Positions 6,847-15,457 are shown, counted from the first letter of the stretch. The stretch is DNA of 45,214 bases from Bacteroidales bacterium (GCA_003552075.1 PUOJ01000039.1:1-45214); one strand, 5' to 3'. Made by a program: numbers and translations. The notes: generated by a model not told the origin, from the sequence alone.

Positions 6847-8295
6847 ATGGCTGATAAGCAAAAAGACATATTGCAGGAAGTCACCGAATCGGACTATAAG
6901 TACGGCTTTTATACCGACATCGAGATGGACCAGGCCCCTCCGGGTCTGACCGAGGATACCATTCGCTTCATTTCAAAGAAGAAAAACGAGCCCGACTTCA
7001 TGCTGGAGTTCAGGCTCAAGGCTTTCAGGCACTGGAAGACTTTAAAGGAGCCCGACTGGGCCCACGTGGATTATCCACGCATCAACTACCAGGACCTGAT
7101 CTACTATTCAGCCCCACGCAAGAAGCCCAAGTATGAAAGCCTGGACGAGGTGGATCCAGAGCTCCTGGAAACCTTTGAAAAGCTGGGCATACCGCTTGAC
7201 GAACAGAAGCAGCTTGCCGGTGTGGCGGTCGATGCCGTGATGGACAGTGTATCCGTGGGGTCTACCTTCAAGGAGACCCTCGCAGAACAAGGCGTCATTT
7301 TCTGCTCCTTCAGCGAGGCCCTGCAAAAACACCCAGACCTCATCAAAAAACACATGGGGAGTGTCGTACCTTACACCGACAATTTCTTTGCCGCCCTCAA
7401 CTCCGCAGTGTTTAGCGACGGCTCCTTTGCCTACATCCCCAAAGGGGTAAAGTGCCCGCTGGAGTTGTCGACCTATTTCCGGATCAATGCGGCGAACACC
7501 GGTCAGTTTGAACGAACCCTGATCGTGGCCGAAGAGGGCAGCTATGTCAGCTACATGGAAGGCTGCACGGCACCAATCCGCGACGAGAACCAGCTGCACG
7601 CCGCCATCGTAGAAATCATTGCCCACAAGGACGCGGAAGTGAAATATTCCACGGTGCAGAACTGGTGGCCCGGCGATAAGGAGGGAAAAGGCGGCGTATA
7701 CAACTTCGTAACCAAAAGAGGAATCTGTGAAGGGGAAAACTCCAGGATCAGCTGGACGCAGGTGGAGACCGGCTCGGCCGTGACGTGGAAGTACCCCAGC
7801 CTCATCCTGAAAGGGGATAACGCCACTGGCGAGTTTTATTCGGTGGCCGTGACCAACAACAAACAGCAGGCCGATACCGGCACCAAGATGATCCACCTTG
7901 GAAAAAACACCAAAAGCACGATCATCAGCAAGGGGATCTCGGCAGGGCGAAGCAACAACAGCTACCGCGGACTGGTCAAGACGAGCAAAAATGCAGAAAA
8001 CGCCCGCAACTTTTCCCAGTGCGACTCCCTGCTGCTCGGAGACCAAAGCGGTGCACACACCTTTCCCTACCTGGATGTGGGGAACCGTTCCTCCGTAGTT
8101 GAACACGAGGCCACCACCAGCAAAATTTCTGAAGACCAGTTGTTTTACTGCATGCAACGGGGCATCGACATGGAAGGCGCCATCGGGCTCATCGTAAATG
8201 GATACGCCAAGGAGGTGCTCTCCAAGCTGCCGATGGAGTTTGCCGTGGAAGCACAAAAATTGCTGTCCGTCAGCCTTGAAGGAAGCGTAGGATAA
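6847..8295 (+). CDS. sufB: Fe-S cluster assembly scaffold SufB
   Basis: SufB is the scaffold subunit of the cytosolic SufBCD complex on which [Fe-S] clusters are built from persulfide sulfur. At 482 residues it has the expected length. The conserved core is clear: [15 protein letters not shown] near the N terminus, FIPKG-like [35 protein letters not shown], and the C-terminal block [30 protein letters not shown] with a cysteine likely involved in cluster or sulfur handling. It is the first gene of the cluster sufB-sufC-sufD-sufS-x-sufE-DUF59. A 232-nt repeat-filled gap separates it from sufC, unusual for subunits of one complex. Confidence 0.96.
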   Translation: MADKQKDILQEVTESDYKYGFYTDIEMDQAPPGLTEDTIRFISKKKNEPDFMLEFRLKAFRHWKTLKEPDWAHVDYPRINYQDLIYYSAPRKKPKYESLDEVDPELLETFEKLGIPLDEQKQLAGVAVDAVMDSVSVGSTFKETLAEQGVIFCSFSEALQKHPDLIKKHMGSVVPYTDNFFAALNSAVFSDGSFAYIPKGVKCPLELSTYFRINAANTGQFERTLIVAEEGSYVSYMEGCTAPIRDENQLHAAIVEIIAHKDAEVKYSTVQNWWPGDKEGKGGVYNFVTKRGICEGENSRISWTQVETGSAVTWKYPSLILKGDNATGEFYSVAVTNNKQQADTGTKMIHLGKNTKSTIISKGISAGRSNNSYRGLVKTSKNAENARNFSQCDSLLLGDQSGAHTFPYLDVGNRSSVVEHEATTSKISEDQLFYCMQRGIDMEGAIGLIVNGYAKEVLSKLPMEFAVEAQKLLSVSLEGSVG

Positions 8296-8365
8296 GGTTA
8301 AGATGAAGGTTAAGGTTGAGGGGGAAAATGGGGTTGAGGTTGAGGGGGAAGATGGGTTTGAGGCT
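8294..8365. repeat. Hexanucleotide array after sufB
   Basis: Twelve 6-nt units run from the sufB stop codon: AAGGTT, AAGATG, AAGGTT, AAGGTT, GAGGGG, GAAAAT, GGGGTT, GAGGTT, GAGGGG, GAAGAT, GGGTTT, GAGGCT. The core units AAGGTT and GAGGTT are the reverse complements of AACCTT and AACCTC in the array at 1672-1719, so this is the same family in the opposite orientation. Confidence 0.7.
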
Positions 8366-8375
8366 GAGCGGCAGC

Positions 8376-8440
8376 GAAGTCCCGAGCTGAAAGTCCCGAG
8401 AACGCAGTGATTCGGAAAGCGAAGCGATTCGGGATTTGAA
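8376..8440. repeat. Short direct and inverted repeats between sufB and sufC
   Basis: AGTCCCGAG occurs twice, 14 nt apart (8378-8386 and 8392-8400), and GATTCGG twice, 17 nt apart (8409-8415 and 8426-8432). The TCCCGA and TCGGGA parts are complementary and could pair. The segment is not part of either flanking protein. Confidence 0.5.
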
Positions 8441-8465
8441 GTTTGAGGTTGCCTGAGGTTTTATG

Positions 8466-8524
8466 TGACTTTTGGACATTTCGACTTTTTGACATTTTGA
8501 CGTTTAGACATTTAGACATTTTTT
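8466..8524 (+). repeat. GACATTTTGAC-type array before the sufC start
   Basis: The 59 nt before sufC are made of degenerate 8-9-nt units around GACATTT and GACTTTTT and end 3 nt before the ATG. A 19-nt stretch, TTTCGACTTTTTGACATTT (8479-8497), recurs exactly on the minus strand at 23831-23849 before asnS. A shorter form, TGACATTTTGAC (9421-9432), precedes sufD. Confidence 0.7.
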
Positions 8525-8527
8525 ACC

Positions 8528-9292
8528 ATGCTTAGCATTAAAGATTTAGCTGTTTCCATACACGGCAAGGAGATCATCCGGGGGTTAAACCTGGAGGTGA
8601 AGGAAGGCGAGGTACACGCCATCATGGGACCGAATGGCTCGGGTAAAAGCACCCTGGCTTCGGTGATTGCCGGAAGGGAAAATTTTGATATCGACCGGGG
8701 CACCGTTGAATATGACGGACATGATCTCCTGGAGTTGCCTGCGGAAGCGCGGGCCAGGGAGGGCATTTTCCTGGGGTTCCAGTATCCCGTGGAGATCCCC
8801 GGCGTAAGCATCGCCAACTTCATGCGTACGGCCATCAACGAGAAGCGCAAACACCTGGGGCTGGACCCCCTTTCTGGTGCCGAATTTCTGAAGCTCATGG
8901 AGGAGAAAAAGAAGATGGTGGAGATCCATTCCAAACTGACCAACAGGTCGGTGAATGAAGGCTTCTCCGGTGGCGAAAAGAAAAAGAACGAAATTTTTCA
9001 GATGGCGCTGCTGGAGCCCCGGCTGGCCATCCTCGATGAGACCGACTCCGGCCTGGACATTGACGCCCTCAAGGTGGTGGCCAAGGGCGTGAACAAGCTG
9101 CGCCGGAAAGACAATGCCACCGTGGTGATCACTCACTACCAGAGGCTGCTTGACTACATCGTGCCCGATTTCGTGCACGTGCTGTTCGACGGCAGGATCA
9201 TCAGGAGCGGCGGCAAGGAGCTCGCCCTGGAGCTGGAAGAGAAAGGATATGATTGGATCAGGAAAGACGCGGGCGCGGAAAACCCTGCCTGA
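8528..9292 (+). CDS. sufC: Fe-S cluster assembly ATPase SufC
   Basis: SufC is the soluble ABC-type ATPase that drives conformational change in the SufBCD scaffold. The 254-residue protein has Walker A GPNGSGKST (about 34-42), the signature FSGGEKKKNEI (about 146-156, the SufC form of LSGGQ), Walker B LAILDETDSGLD (about 166-177) and the switch histidine in VVITHYQRLL. It has no membrane segments. The ATG at 8528 lies immediately after the GACATTT repeat array and has no Shine-Dalgarno sequence. It is followed by a 152-nt gap with a hairpin before sufD. Confidence 0.96.
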   Translation: MLSIKDLAVSIHGKEIIRGLNLEVKEGEVHAIMGPNGSGKSTLASVIAGRENFDIDRGTVEYDGHDLLELPAEARAREGIFLGFQYPVEIPGVSIANFMRTAINEKRKHLGLDPLSGAEFLKLMEEKKKMVEIHSKLTNRSVNEGFSGGEKKKNEIFQMALLEPRLAILDETDSGLDIDALKVVAKGVNKLRRKDNATVVITHYQRLLDYIVPDFVHVLFDGRIIRSGGKELALELEEKGYDWIRKDAGAENPA

Positions 9293-9366
9293 ACGGGATG
9301 TGGAGCGCAAAAAAAAAGCATGTGATTTGCTGCAGGATAATTTGAAGGGAATTGAACGACCCGTAG

Positions 9367-9386
9367 CCGCAGCACCTGGGCTGCGG
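9367..9386 (+). other. Hairpin between sufC and sufD
   Basis: CCGCAGC (9367-9373) and GCTGCGG (9380-9386) form a perfect 7-bp GC-rich stem with a 6-nt loop inside the 152-nt sufC-sufD gap. No T tract follows, so it is more likely an RNA-stability or attenuation element than a terminator. TGACATTTTGAC follows at 9421-9432, 12 nt before the sufD start. Confidence 0.45.
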
Positions 9387-9444
9387 AGACAATCGTGGCA
9401 AAAGCCAGGAGCGGAAGTGTTGACATTTTGACAATCTTTAAAAA

Positions 9445-10827
9445 ATGAAAGAAAAACTGCTGGATCTTTATCACAAGGAACAGGATGCCATACAAGGCCA
9501 GGCCACGCCGCTGGTGAACCGGATCAGGGAGCATGCGCTCTCCAGGTTCCGCCAAAACGGCTTTCCTTCCATCAAAAAGGAAAGCTGGCGGTTTACCGAC
9601 CTGACCCCCCTGCTGAAGACCGACTTTTCGTTCGATTTCAGCAACAAGAGCCGAAACATGGACATCGACAAGATCTTCACCTGTGATGTATATGACCTGG
9701 ACACTTACAGCCTGACGCTGCTGAATGGATGGTACGTGTACAAACATGCTCCGCTTACCCGCCTCAGCAATGGCACCATCATCGGCAGCCTGGCAAAAGC
9801 GATGGAGGTTTACCCGGAGCTGGTGGATGAATACATCGGCAAGGCCGCCAACCCGGATCATTACGAGATGACCGCCCTGAACACGGCTTTCCTGCAGGAT
9901 GGACTCTTCATCCACGTGCCAGACGGCGTGCAGGTGGAAAAACCCATTCAGCTGATCAACATCGTCAATGCGGAACAACCGGTATTCCTGCAGCCCAGGC
10001 ACCTGATCATCGCAGGAAAGGGCGCCGGACTCACCATTGTGCATTGCGACCACTCGCTTACACACAATGTCAGCTTTACCAATACGGTCACCGAAGTATT
10101 TGCTGACAAGGAGGCCCGGATCGACCATTATAAGATCCAGAACAAGGGCCGCAATTCAGCCCTGGTCACCAACAGCTTTTTCAGTCAGAAGGCATCGAGC
10201 CACGTCAGCTCCAACATCATCACGCTGAATGGCGGGTTCACCAAAAACATCGTGGACCACAGCATCCTGGAGAGTGGCGCGCATGCCGAACATTACGGCC
10301 TCTATCTGGTCGACAGCAACCAGCACGTCGACAACCAGGTCAACATCGACCACGTGGCGTCCGGCAGCCGCAGCGACCAGCTCTTTAAGGGGATCCTGGA
10401 TGATGAAGCCAAGGCGGTATTTTCGGGCAAGGTGCTGGTCAGAAGACACGCACAGCAAACGGAAGCCCATCAGAACAACAAGAACATCCTGCTTACCGAC
10501 GAGGCCAAGGCCAATACACAGCCGCACCTGGAGATCTATGCCGACGACGTGAAGTGTTCGCACGGAGCCACCGTGGGGCAACTCGACCCCGAAGCCATGT
10601 TCTACCTGCGATCACGCGGCCTGTGCGAAAGGACTGCCCGGCAAATGATGATGGTGGCCTTTGCCGGTGAAGTGGTCCAGAAGATTTCCATCGATGCGTT
10701 GCGCGACCGGATCAGTCACCTGGTAGAGAAAAGACTGAAGGGCGAACTGTCCATCTGCGACCAGTGCGTGCTGCATTGCAACAGCAAGGAGCCCACGGCC
10801 TTCAACATCGACCTGAGTAAACTTTAA
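9445..10827 (+). CDS. sufD: Fe-S cluster assembly protein SufD
   Basis: SufD is the SufB paralogue that completes the SufBC2D scaffold and is needed for iron entry in the best-studied systems. The protein has 460 residues. N-terminal features include the helix-rich SFPSIKKESWRFTDLTPLL segment. The beta-helix core includes GLFIHVPDGVQVEKPIQL and SRSDQLFKGILDDEAKAVFSG. The C terminus carries the conserved KCSHGATVGQLDPEAMFYLRSRG block with Cys and His residues equivalent to those at the SufB-SufD interface. It lies between sufC and sufS (18-nt gap to sufS). Confidence 0.96.
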   Translation: MKEKLLDLYHKEQDAIQGQATPLVNRIREHALSRFRQNGFPSIKKESWRFTDLTPLLKTDFSFDFSNKSRNMDIDKIFTCDVYDLDTYSLTLLNGWYVYKHAPLTRLSNGTIIGSLAKAMEVYPELVDEYIGKAANPDHYEMTALNTAFLQDGLFIHVPDGVQVEKPIQLINIVNAEQPVFLQPRHLIIAGKGAGLTIVHCDHSLTHNVSFTNTVTEVFADKEARIDHYKIQNKGRNSALVTNSFFSQKASSHVSSNIITLNGGFTKNIVDHSILESGAHAEHYGLYLVDSNQHVDNQVNIDHVASGSRSDQLFKGILDDEAKAVFSGKVLVRRHAQQTEAHQNNKNILLTDEAKANTQPHLEIYADDVKCSHGATVGQLDPEAMFYLRSRGLCERTARQMMMVAFAGEVVQKISIDALRDRISHLVEKRLKGELSICDQCVLHCNSKEPTAFNIDLSKL

Positions 10828-10845
10828 AATACACCAGCTACGCCT

Positions 10846-12066
10846 ATGCCCATCAATGCAGATGCCATAAGAAAGAACTTTCCGATACTGGAAACCGAGA
10901 TCAACAAACGGCCGCTGATCTATTTCGACAATGCAGCAACTACACAAAAACCCCTGGTGGTGCTTGAGCGGCTGCGCTATTATTACGAAAACGAAAACAG
11001 CAACATCCACCGCGGCGCACATTATTTGAGCCACATCGCCACGGAAGCCTATGAGGCTGCCCGAAACAACCTGCGGCGCTTCATCAACGCGGGCGAATCG
11101 CACGAGATCATCTTTACCCGGGGGACCACCGAAGCCATCAACCTGGTAGCCAACAGCTTTTCCAAAAAGTTCGTGAACGAAGGCGACGAGATCCTGATCT
11201 CCACCATGGAGCACCATTCCAACATCGTACCCTGGCAGATCGCCTGCCAGGAGCACGGTGCAAAGCTCAGGGTCATCCCCATCAACGACAAAGGCGAGCT
11301 GGATATGGAGGCCTATGACGGGATACTCAGCGATAAGACCCGGCTGGTCGCTGTAACCCACGTCAGCAACGCGCTGGGTACCATCAACCCGGTGGAAGAA
11401 TTGGTGAAAAAGGCGCACGAAAAAAACATCCCGGTACTGATCGATGGCGCCCAGGCCGCACCGCACCTGCACATTGACGTCCAGCAAATCGATTGCGACT
11501 TTTACTGTTTCTCCGGACACAAAATGTATGGCCCGATGGGCGTAGGGGTCTTATACGGCAAGGAGGAATGGCTGAATCAACTCCCACCATACCAGGGTGG
11601 TGGCGAGATGATCAAAGAGGTCACCTTTGAGAAGACCACTTACAATGAATTGCCCTTTAAGTTTGAAGCAGGCACTCCAAATGTAGCGGATGTGCTGGGC
11701 CTGGATGCCGCCGTAAGCTTTATCCTGGATGCCGGGCTGGACAATATTGCGGCCCACGAACAACAGTTGCACGACTACACCGTGGAGCAACTCCGCAAAC
11801 TCGAAAAGGTACGTTTCATTGGCACGGCCAAACAAAAAACCAGTGTGGTGTCCTTTCTTTTTGAAGACATCCATCCTTATGATACCGGCACCATCCTGGA
11901 CAAGCTCGGTGTGGCCGTGCGCACAGGACATCATTGTGCCCAGCCACTGATGGATTTTTACGGGATCCCCGGCACGGTGAGGGCCTCATTTGCAGCTTAC
12001 AACACACAGGAAGAGATCGATAAGATGATCGAAGGCCTGCAAAAAGTCAGGGAGATGTTCGGATAG
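10846..12066 (+). CDS. sufS: Cysteine desulfurase SufS
   Basis: This PLP enzyme takes sulfur from cysteine as an enzyme-bound persulfide and releases alanine. The 406-residue length fits type II desulfurases. Lys226 in CFSGHKMYGPMG binds PLP. Cys364 in VRTGHHCAQPLM is the persulfide cysteine in the short active-site loop typical of SufS, which depends on SufE. THVSNALGTINPV and IDGAQAAPHLHIDV are further family markers. It starts 18 nt after sufD. The usual partner sufE is not adjacent here: a membrane-protein gene lies between them. Confidence 0.96.
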   Translation: MPINADAIRKNFPILETEINKRPLIYFDNAATTQKPLVVLERLRYYYENENSNIHRGAHYLSHIATEAYEAARNNLRRFINAGESHEIIFTRGTTEAINLVANSFSKKFVNEGDEILISTMEHHSNIVPWQIACQEHGAKLRVIPINDKGELDMEAYDGILSDKTRLVAVTHVSNALGTINPVEELVKKAHEKNIPVLIDGAQAAPHLHIDVQQIDCDFYCFSGHKMYGPMGVGVLYGKEEWLNQLPPYQGGGEMIKEVTFEKTTYNELPFKFEAGTPNVADVLGLDAAVSFILDAGLDNIAAHEQQLHDYTVEQLRKLEKVRFIGTAKQKTSVVSFLFEDIHPYDTGTILDKLGVAVRTGHHCAQPLMDFYGIPGTVRASFAAYNTQEEIDKMIEGLQKVREMFG

Positions 12067-12213
12067 TCCGGCCACAAGCAATGGCTGACGGCCCGCCCGC
12101 TGACGGCCTTTGCCTGTATCATACACGACCAGGGAGATCCCCGGAGCAGACCAGTCGCGGGACTCACGAACGGACACAAGCAAGGCAGAAAGCAAACGAA
12201 AATCAAGGAAAGC

Positions 12214-12687
12214 ATGTCTGAAGAGGCGCTCAGCATTTTTAAGAAAATGAACCGGATGTACAGCACGGTGTTTTTTGCGCTCATCATCCTGCTGCTGATA
12301 TCCTCCATTTATGTCAGCAACCTGGGAGCCATCCTGGGCTACGATGCCGTGCTGTTCAGCTACCTGCAGGCCGTCAGCATCGCCATCACGGCCATCTTCC
12401 TGGTCTTTGCTTACGCCTGGCCCCAGGCAGGCATCAAAAAAATCCCCGAAGATGCCTTGCTGGAGGACAAACTCCACCAATACCACGAGTTCATTAATAA
12501 GCGGCTCCTGTTCATCGGACTCGCCGGACTGTTTACGTGTCTTTTTTTCGTGCTCACCGCCGACACCAACCTGATGGTGGTGCTGGCCATCATCCTGATC
12601 TTCCTCATCCTGTCGCGACCAACGCCTTTCAAGACCAAGGCCGACATCAACCTCAGCGAAGAGGAGAAAAAAGCGCTCATGCGTTAA
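12214..12687 (+). CDS. Unknown four-helix membrane protein inside the SUF cluster
   Basis: I do not recognise a family. The 157-residue protein has four predicted membrane segments (about 18-36, 49-69, 97-115 and 118-134), a basic loop after segment 2 (QAGIKKIPED), and a charged C-terminal tail ending EEEKKALMR. It has one cysteine, in segment 3, and no metal-binding motif. It sits 147 nt after sufS and 35 nt before sufE on the same strand, so it is probably transcribed with the SUF genes. That position could mean membrane anchoring of the machinery, iron or sulfur supply, or simply a passenger. No function is assigned. Confidence 0.8.
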   Translation: MSEEALSIFKKMNRMYSTVFFALIILLLISSIYVSNLGAILGYDAVLFSYLQAVSIAITAIFLVFAYAWPQAGIKKIPEDALLEDKLHQYHEFINKRLLFIGLAGLFTCLFFVLTADTNLMVVLAIILIFLILSRPTPFKTKADINLSEEEKKALMR

Positions 12688-12722
12688 TTCGACCAACTCC
12701 CAAATAAAAACACAAGCGTCCC

Positions 12723-13148
12723 ATGTCAACAATCAAGGAAAAGGAACAGGAAGTGATTGAAGAGTTCGCGCTCTTCGACGACTGGATGGACAAGTACAAT
12801 TACCTCATCGAGCTGGGCAAGTCGGTACCCAAAATCGACGATCAATACAAAGAGGAGAAGTACCTGATCTCGGGTTGCCAGGCGCAGGTTTGGCTGCACG
12901 CGCGCTATGAGGATGGCCGGGTATACTACACCGCCGACAGCGATGCGCTGATCACCAAGGGGATCGTGGCCCTGCTGATCCGCGTACTCTCCGGCCAGCC
13001 CCCGGCCGACATCGTCGATGCGGAGATGACCTTTATCGATGAGATCGGCCTGAAGGAGCACCTTTCGCAAACGCGTTCCAACGGCTTGCTCAACATGATC
13101 AAGCAAATGAAGCTATATGCACTGGCGTTTCAAAAAAGCAAAAATTAA
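12723..13148 (+). CDS. sufE: Sulfur-transfer protein SufE
   Basis: SufE accepts persulfide sulfur from SufS and passes it to SufB. The 141-residue protein has the normal length. Cys52 in YLISGCQAQVWL is the sulfur-carrying cysteine, corresponding to Cys51 of the E. coli protein. The following GIVALLIRVLSGQPPADIVDA segment and the C-terminal SQTRSNGLLNMIKQMKLYA are typical. It is cytosolic and lies 5 nt upstream of the DUF59 gene, certainly the same operon. Confidence 0.95.
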   Translation: MSTIKEKEQEVIEEFALFDDWMDKYNYLIELGKSVPKIDDQYKEEKYLISGCQAQVWLHARYEDGRVYYTADSDALITKGIVALLIRVLSGQPPADIVDAEMTFIDEIGLKEHLSQTRSNGLLNMIKQMKLYALAFQKSKN

Positions 13149-13153
13149 AATAT

Positions 13154-13462
13154 ATGAGCAAAGTATCCAAAGAAGCTGTGGAAGGCGCACTCAAAACCGT
13201 GCACGACCCGGAAATTCCGGTGAACGTGTATGACCTGGGCTTAATTTACGACATCCAGGTAGAAGATGACGGGGTAGTGCACATCACCATGACGCTTACA
13301 AATCCAAACTGCCCGGTGGCAGATAAGATGCCGGCAGAAGTGGCAAATGCCGTCAAGGCAGTCGACGGGGTAATAGACGCAAAGGTCAGGCTGGTTTTCG
13401 AGCCCCAATGGACCAAGGACAGGATGTCGGAGGCGGCCATGCTGGAGCTGGGGTTGTTTTAA
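13154..13462 (+). CDS. SUF-associated DUF59/MIP18-family protein
   Basis: This 102-residue protein is a single DUF59 domain (PF01883). The N-terminal HDPEIPVNVYDLGLIYDI motif and the LTNPNCPVADKMP motif with its conserved cysteine are intact, and the C-terminal LVFEPQWTKDRMSEAAMLELG is the usual ending of SUF-linked members. Relatives act in Fe-S maturation (SufT, the MIP18 protein of the cytosolic assembly pathway). It lacks the extra domains of PaaD or Mrp. It lies 5 nt after sufE and closes the SUF cluster; a separate promoter for gcvH starts just after its stop. Role in cluster maturation or transfer is inferred from family and context. Confidence 0.9.
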   Translation: MSKVSKEAVEGALKTVHDPEIPVNVYDLGLIYDIQVEDDGVVHITMTLTNPNCPVADKMPAEVANAVKAVDGVIDAKVRLVFEPQWTKDRMSEAAMLELGLF

Positions 13463-13465
13463 TTT

Positions 13466-13496
13466 TTTGCGGGTAAAAAAAATGATTGTATTTTTG
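13466..13496 (+). promoter_or_regulatory. Bacteroidota-type promoter of gcvH
   Basis: TTTG at 13466-13469, a 19-nt spacer, and TATTTTTG at 13489-13496 match the Bacteroidota consensus closely. Transcription would begin near 13503, about 40 nt before the gcvH ATG. It overlaps the end of the SUF cluster by only a few bases, so gcvH can be expressed independently. Confidence 0.75.
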
Positions 13497-13542
13497 GCCT
13501 GTAAAAGAAACAACACACAAAACCATCTTAAACCCCTTGAAA

Positions 13543-13923
13543 ATGAATATTCCTGAGAACCTGAAGTACACCAAGGACCACGAATGGGTGAAAATTGAAG
13601 GCGACACGGCTACGGTTGGCATCACCGATTTCGCGCAAAGCGAGCTGGGCGACATTGTCTTTGTAGAAGTGGACACCGTTGGCGAAGAGCTGGACCAAGA
13701 AGAGACCTTTGGCTCCATTGAAGCCGTAAAAACGGTTTCCGATCTTTTTATGCCTGTAGGCGGTGAGGTTGCCGAGTTTAACGAAGCGCTGGAAGACACA
13801 CCCGACATCATCAACAAGGATCCTTATGACAAGGGCTGGATCGTAAAGATCAAAGTTGCTGATGCATCTGAAGCCGATGGCCTGTTGAGTGCTGGGGAGT
13901 ACAAGGAACACATTGACGCCTGA
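13543..13923 (+). CDS. gcvH: Glycine cleavage system H protein
   Basis: This lipoylated carrier shuttles the aminomethyl group between the P, T and L proteins of the glycine cleavage system. The 126-residue protein starts [16 protein letters not shown]. The lipoyl lysine is Lys63 in [13 protein letters not shown]. An in-frame ATG at 13486 lies inside the promoter and was not used. gcvT, gcvP and lipoate genes are absent from the window. The neighbouring SUF cluster is a possible functional link, because lipoyl synthase needs Fe-S clusters. The C terminus overlaps the start of the downstream VanZ-like gene by 35 nt. Confidence 0.95.
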   Translation: MNIPENLKYTKDHEWVKIEGDTATVGITDFAQSELGDIVFVEVDTVGEELDQEETFGSIEAVKTVSDLFMPVGGEVAEFNEALEDTPDIINKDPYDKGWIVKIKVADASEADGLLSAGEYKEHIDA

Positions 13924-14341
13924 TACGGACTTGACCGTTCCCAACAAACATGCGAGTTACTGGTGGTTGCTGCCGGCTTTTTTCTGGGCAGTGGTGATCT
14001 TTATGGTCATCAGCATGCCATCAGATCAAATCCCGGAAACTCCCTTGCTGGGGTTGCCGCATGCAGACAAAGCAGTCCACTTTCTCCTGTTTGCCATATT
14101 TGGCGTTTTACTCATCCTGGGATTGGGTAAACAGGCTGGAAACAGGCAGGCAGGAACCATGCACATCCTGATGGCCCTGCTCATAGGCCTGGCTTATGGC
14201 ATCCTGACTGAATATTACCAGCATTGCTGCCTCGCTGACAGACATGGGAACATTCCTGACATCGTCGCAAATGCTTTTGGAACGATTTTTGGGGTTGTTT
14301 TGATGGCCATGGGAATTCAGCCAGGCTTCAAAAAAAATTAA
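13889..14341 (+). CDS. VanZ-like membrane protein
   Basis: The 150-residue protein has about four membrane segments. Family markers are the first segment followed by SMPSDQIP, the [16 protein letters not shown] block with Asp and His, [14 protein letters not shown], and [18 protein letters not shown]. VanZ-family proteins are small membrane proteins of uncertain function, one of which gives low-level teicoplanin resistance in enterococci. Resistance cannot be inferred here. The ATG used overlaps the last 35 nt of gcvH in another frame, so the two are translationally coupled or the true start is slightly downstream. The first 25 residues are hydrophilic and poorly constrained. Confidence 0.8.
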   Translation: MLGSTRNTLTPDTDLTVPNKHASYWWLLPAFFWAVVIFMVISMPSDQIPETPLLGLPHADKAVHFLLFAIFGVLLILGLGKQAGNRQAGTMHILMALLIGLAYGILTEYYQHCCLADRHGNIPDIVANAFGTIFGVVLMAMGIQPGFKKN

Positions 14342-14462
14342 AGGCAGAAATTAAAAATCGTGGCTTGCACTTTCTAAAATACTTTGTATATTAGCAAACT
14401 CATTTGGCCACGTTTTGGTTACGAAGTAAAACAGCTACAGAACCAACCAGTTATAAGACATT

Positions 14463-15140
14463 ATGGAACCAAAAAAAACACCGAAAGCAGACCTCGAGAA
14501 CAAAAAGCGCATCTTTTTGCAGATCGGGATTGCGTTTGCGCTTGCAGCTACGCTTGTTGCCTTCGAGTGGAGGCAATACGAGCGCACCCGGGTTGACCTC
14601 GGCACGCTTGAGATTGACTTCATCGAAGAGGAAGACATTCCGATCACGCGCCAGGAGCAACCCCCGCCCCCACCTCCACCTGAGCCCTCACAGGAGCTTA
14701 TCATCGTAGATGATGATGTCGAGCTGGAAGAGGAGTTCACCATTGATGTGGACGCTGATGTATTTACTGAGGTACAGGAGTTTACCCCCATCCAGATTGA
14801 AGAAGAAGAGGAAGTGGATGAGGACGTGATCTTCACCGTGGTAGAAGACCAGCCGGAGTTTCCCGGTGGTGAGGAGGCCAGGCAAAGGTTTCTCGAAGAC
14901 AACCTCCGTTACCCCACCATGGCACGCGAAGCCGGCATCCAGGGCACCGTGTTTGTCACCTTTGTGGTGGAAACCGACGGCAGCGTAACCGATGTCCGCG
15001 TACTGCGCGGGATCGGTGGTGGATGCGACGAAGAAGCCGTCAGGGTAGTTAATATGATGCCCCGTTGGGAGCCAGGCCGCCAGAGAGGCCAGCCGGTGAG
15101 GGTACAGTTTAACATGCCCATCCGATTCAGGCTGAACTAA
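14463..15140 (+). CDS. TonB-family energy transducer
   Basis: The 225-residue protein has the TonB layout: a short cytoplasmic N terminus, one membrane anchor (about 18-38), a proline stretch (seven consecutive Pro near 66-72), a long very acidic linker (about 75-125), and a C-terminal TonB_C domain. The C-terminal domain shows the usual Bacteroidota pattern: PEFPGGEEA, LRYPTMAREAGIQGTV, VETDGSVTDVRVLRG, and MPRWEPGRQRGQPVRVQFNMP. It should couple the proton-motive force to outer-membrane TonB-dependent receptors, with ExbBD partners encoded elsewhere. It is preceded by a 121-nt gap after the VanZ-like gene and followed by a good terminator. Confidence 0.9.
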   Translation: MEPKKTPKADLENKKRIFLQIGIAFALAATLVAFEWRQYERTRVDLGTLEIDFIEEEDIPITRQEQPPPPPPPEPSQELIIVDDDVELEEEFTIDVDADVFTEVQEFTPIQIEEEEEVDEDVIFTVVEDQPEFPGGEEARQRFLEDNLRYPTMAREAGIQGTVFVTFVVETDGSVTDVRVLRGIGGGCDEEAVRVVNMMPRWEPGRQRGQPVRVQFNMPIRFRLN

Positions 15141-15180
15141 ACAACCCTGACATAGATTACCCCCAACCCCAACCCGAGAC

Positions 15181-15219
15181 AGCCGTTCCTGGATTTTCCA
15201 GGAGCGGCTTCTCATTTTT
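15181..15219 (+). terminator. Terminator after the TonB-family gene
   Basis: GCCGTTCCTGG (15182-15192) pairs with CCAGGAGCGGC (15198-15208) over 11 bp with one G-U pair and a 5-nt loop, followed by a T-rich tail ending in five T residues. Confidence 0.75.
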
Positions 15220-15457
15220 GGCACTGCCCTTCTTGATTGCACCATGGATGCATGGTCGGTCCTTGGATGCGCTGAAATGACCTGCAGAGAAAGCATCTCA
15301 TTTGCATCCCAATGCAGCACCCAGGATATGGAAAAGACCGGTTTGCCCAGGACAACAACACGCATCATTAAAAACCAAGGCAGACAAAAAGCAAACAATG
15401 TGGCAGGTCCCACATCGGCATATTTGCCAGGCAAGCGATCATGTTGCAGGATGTTTG
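15220..15457. other. Gap between convergent tonB-like gene and recG
   Basis: No gene, RNA or strong repeat is visible in this 238-nt stretch. Short frames on the plus strand (for example from 15244) have no recognisable product and read into the recG antisense. Confidence 0.4.

Noticed and set aside
13486-13542. An upstream gcvH start adding 19 residues
   Set aside because: It lies inside the -7 region of the promoter and the GcvH family begins at the Met encoded at 13543.
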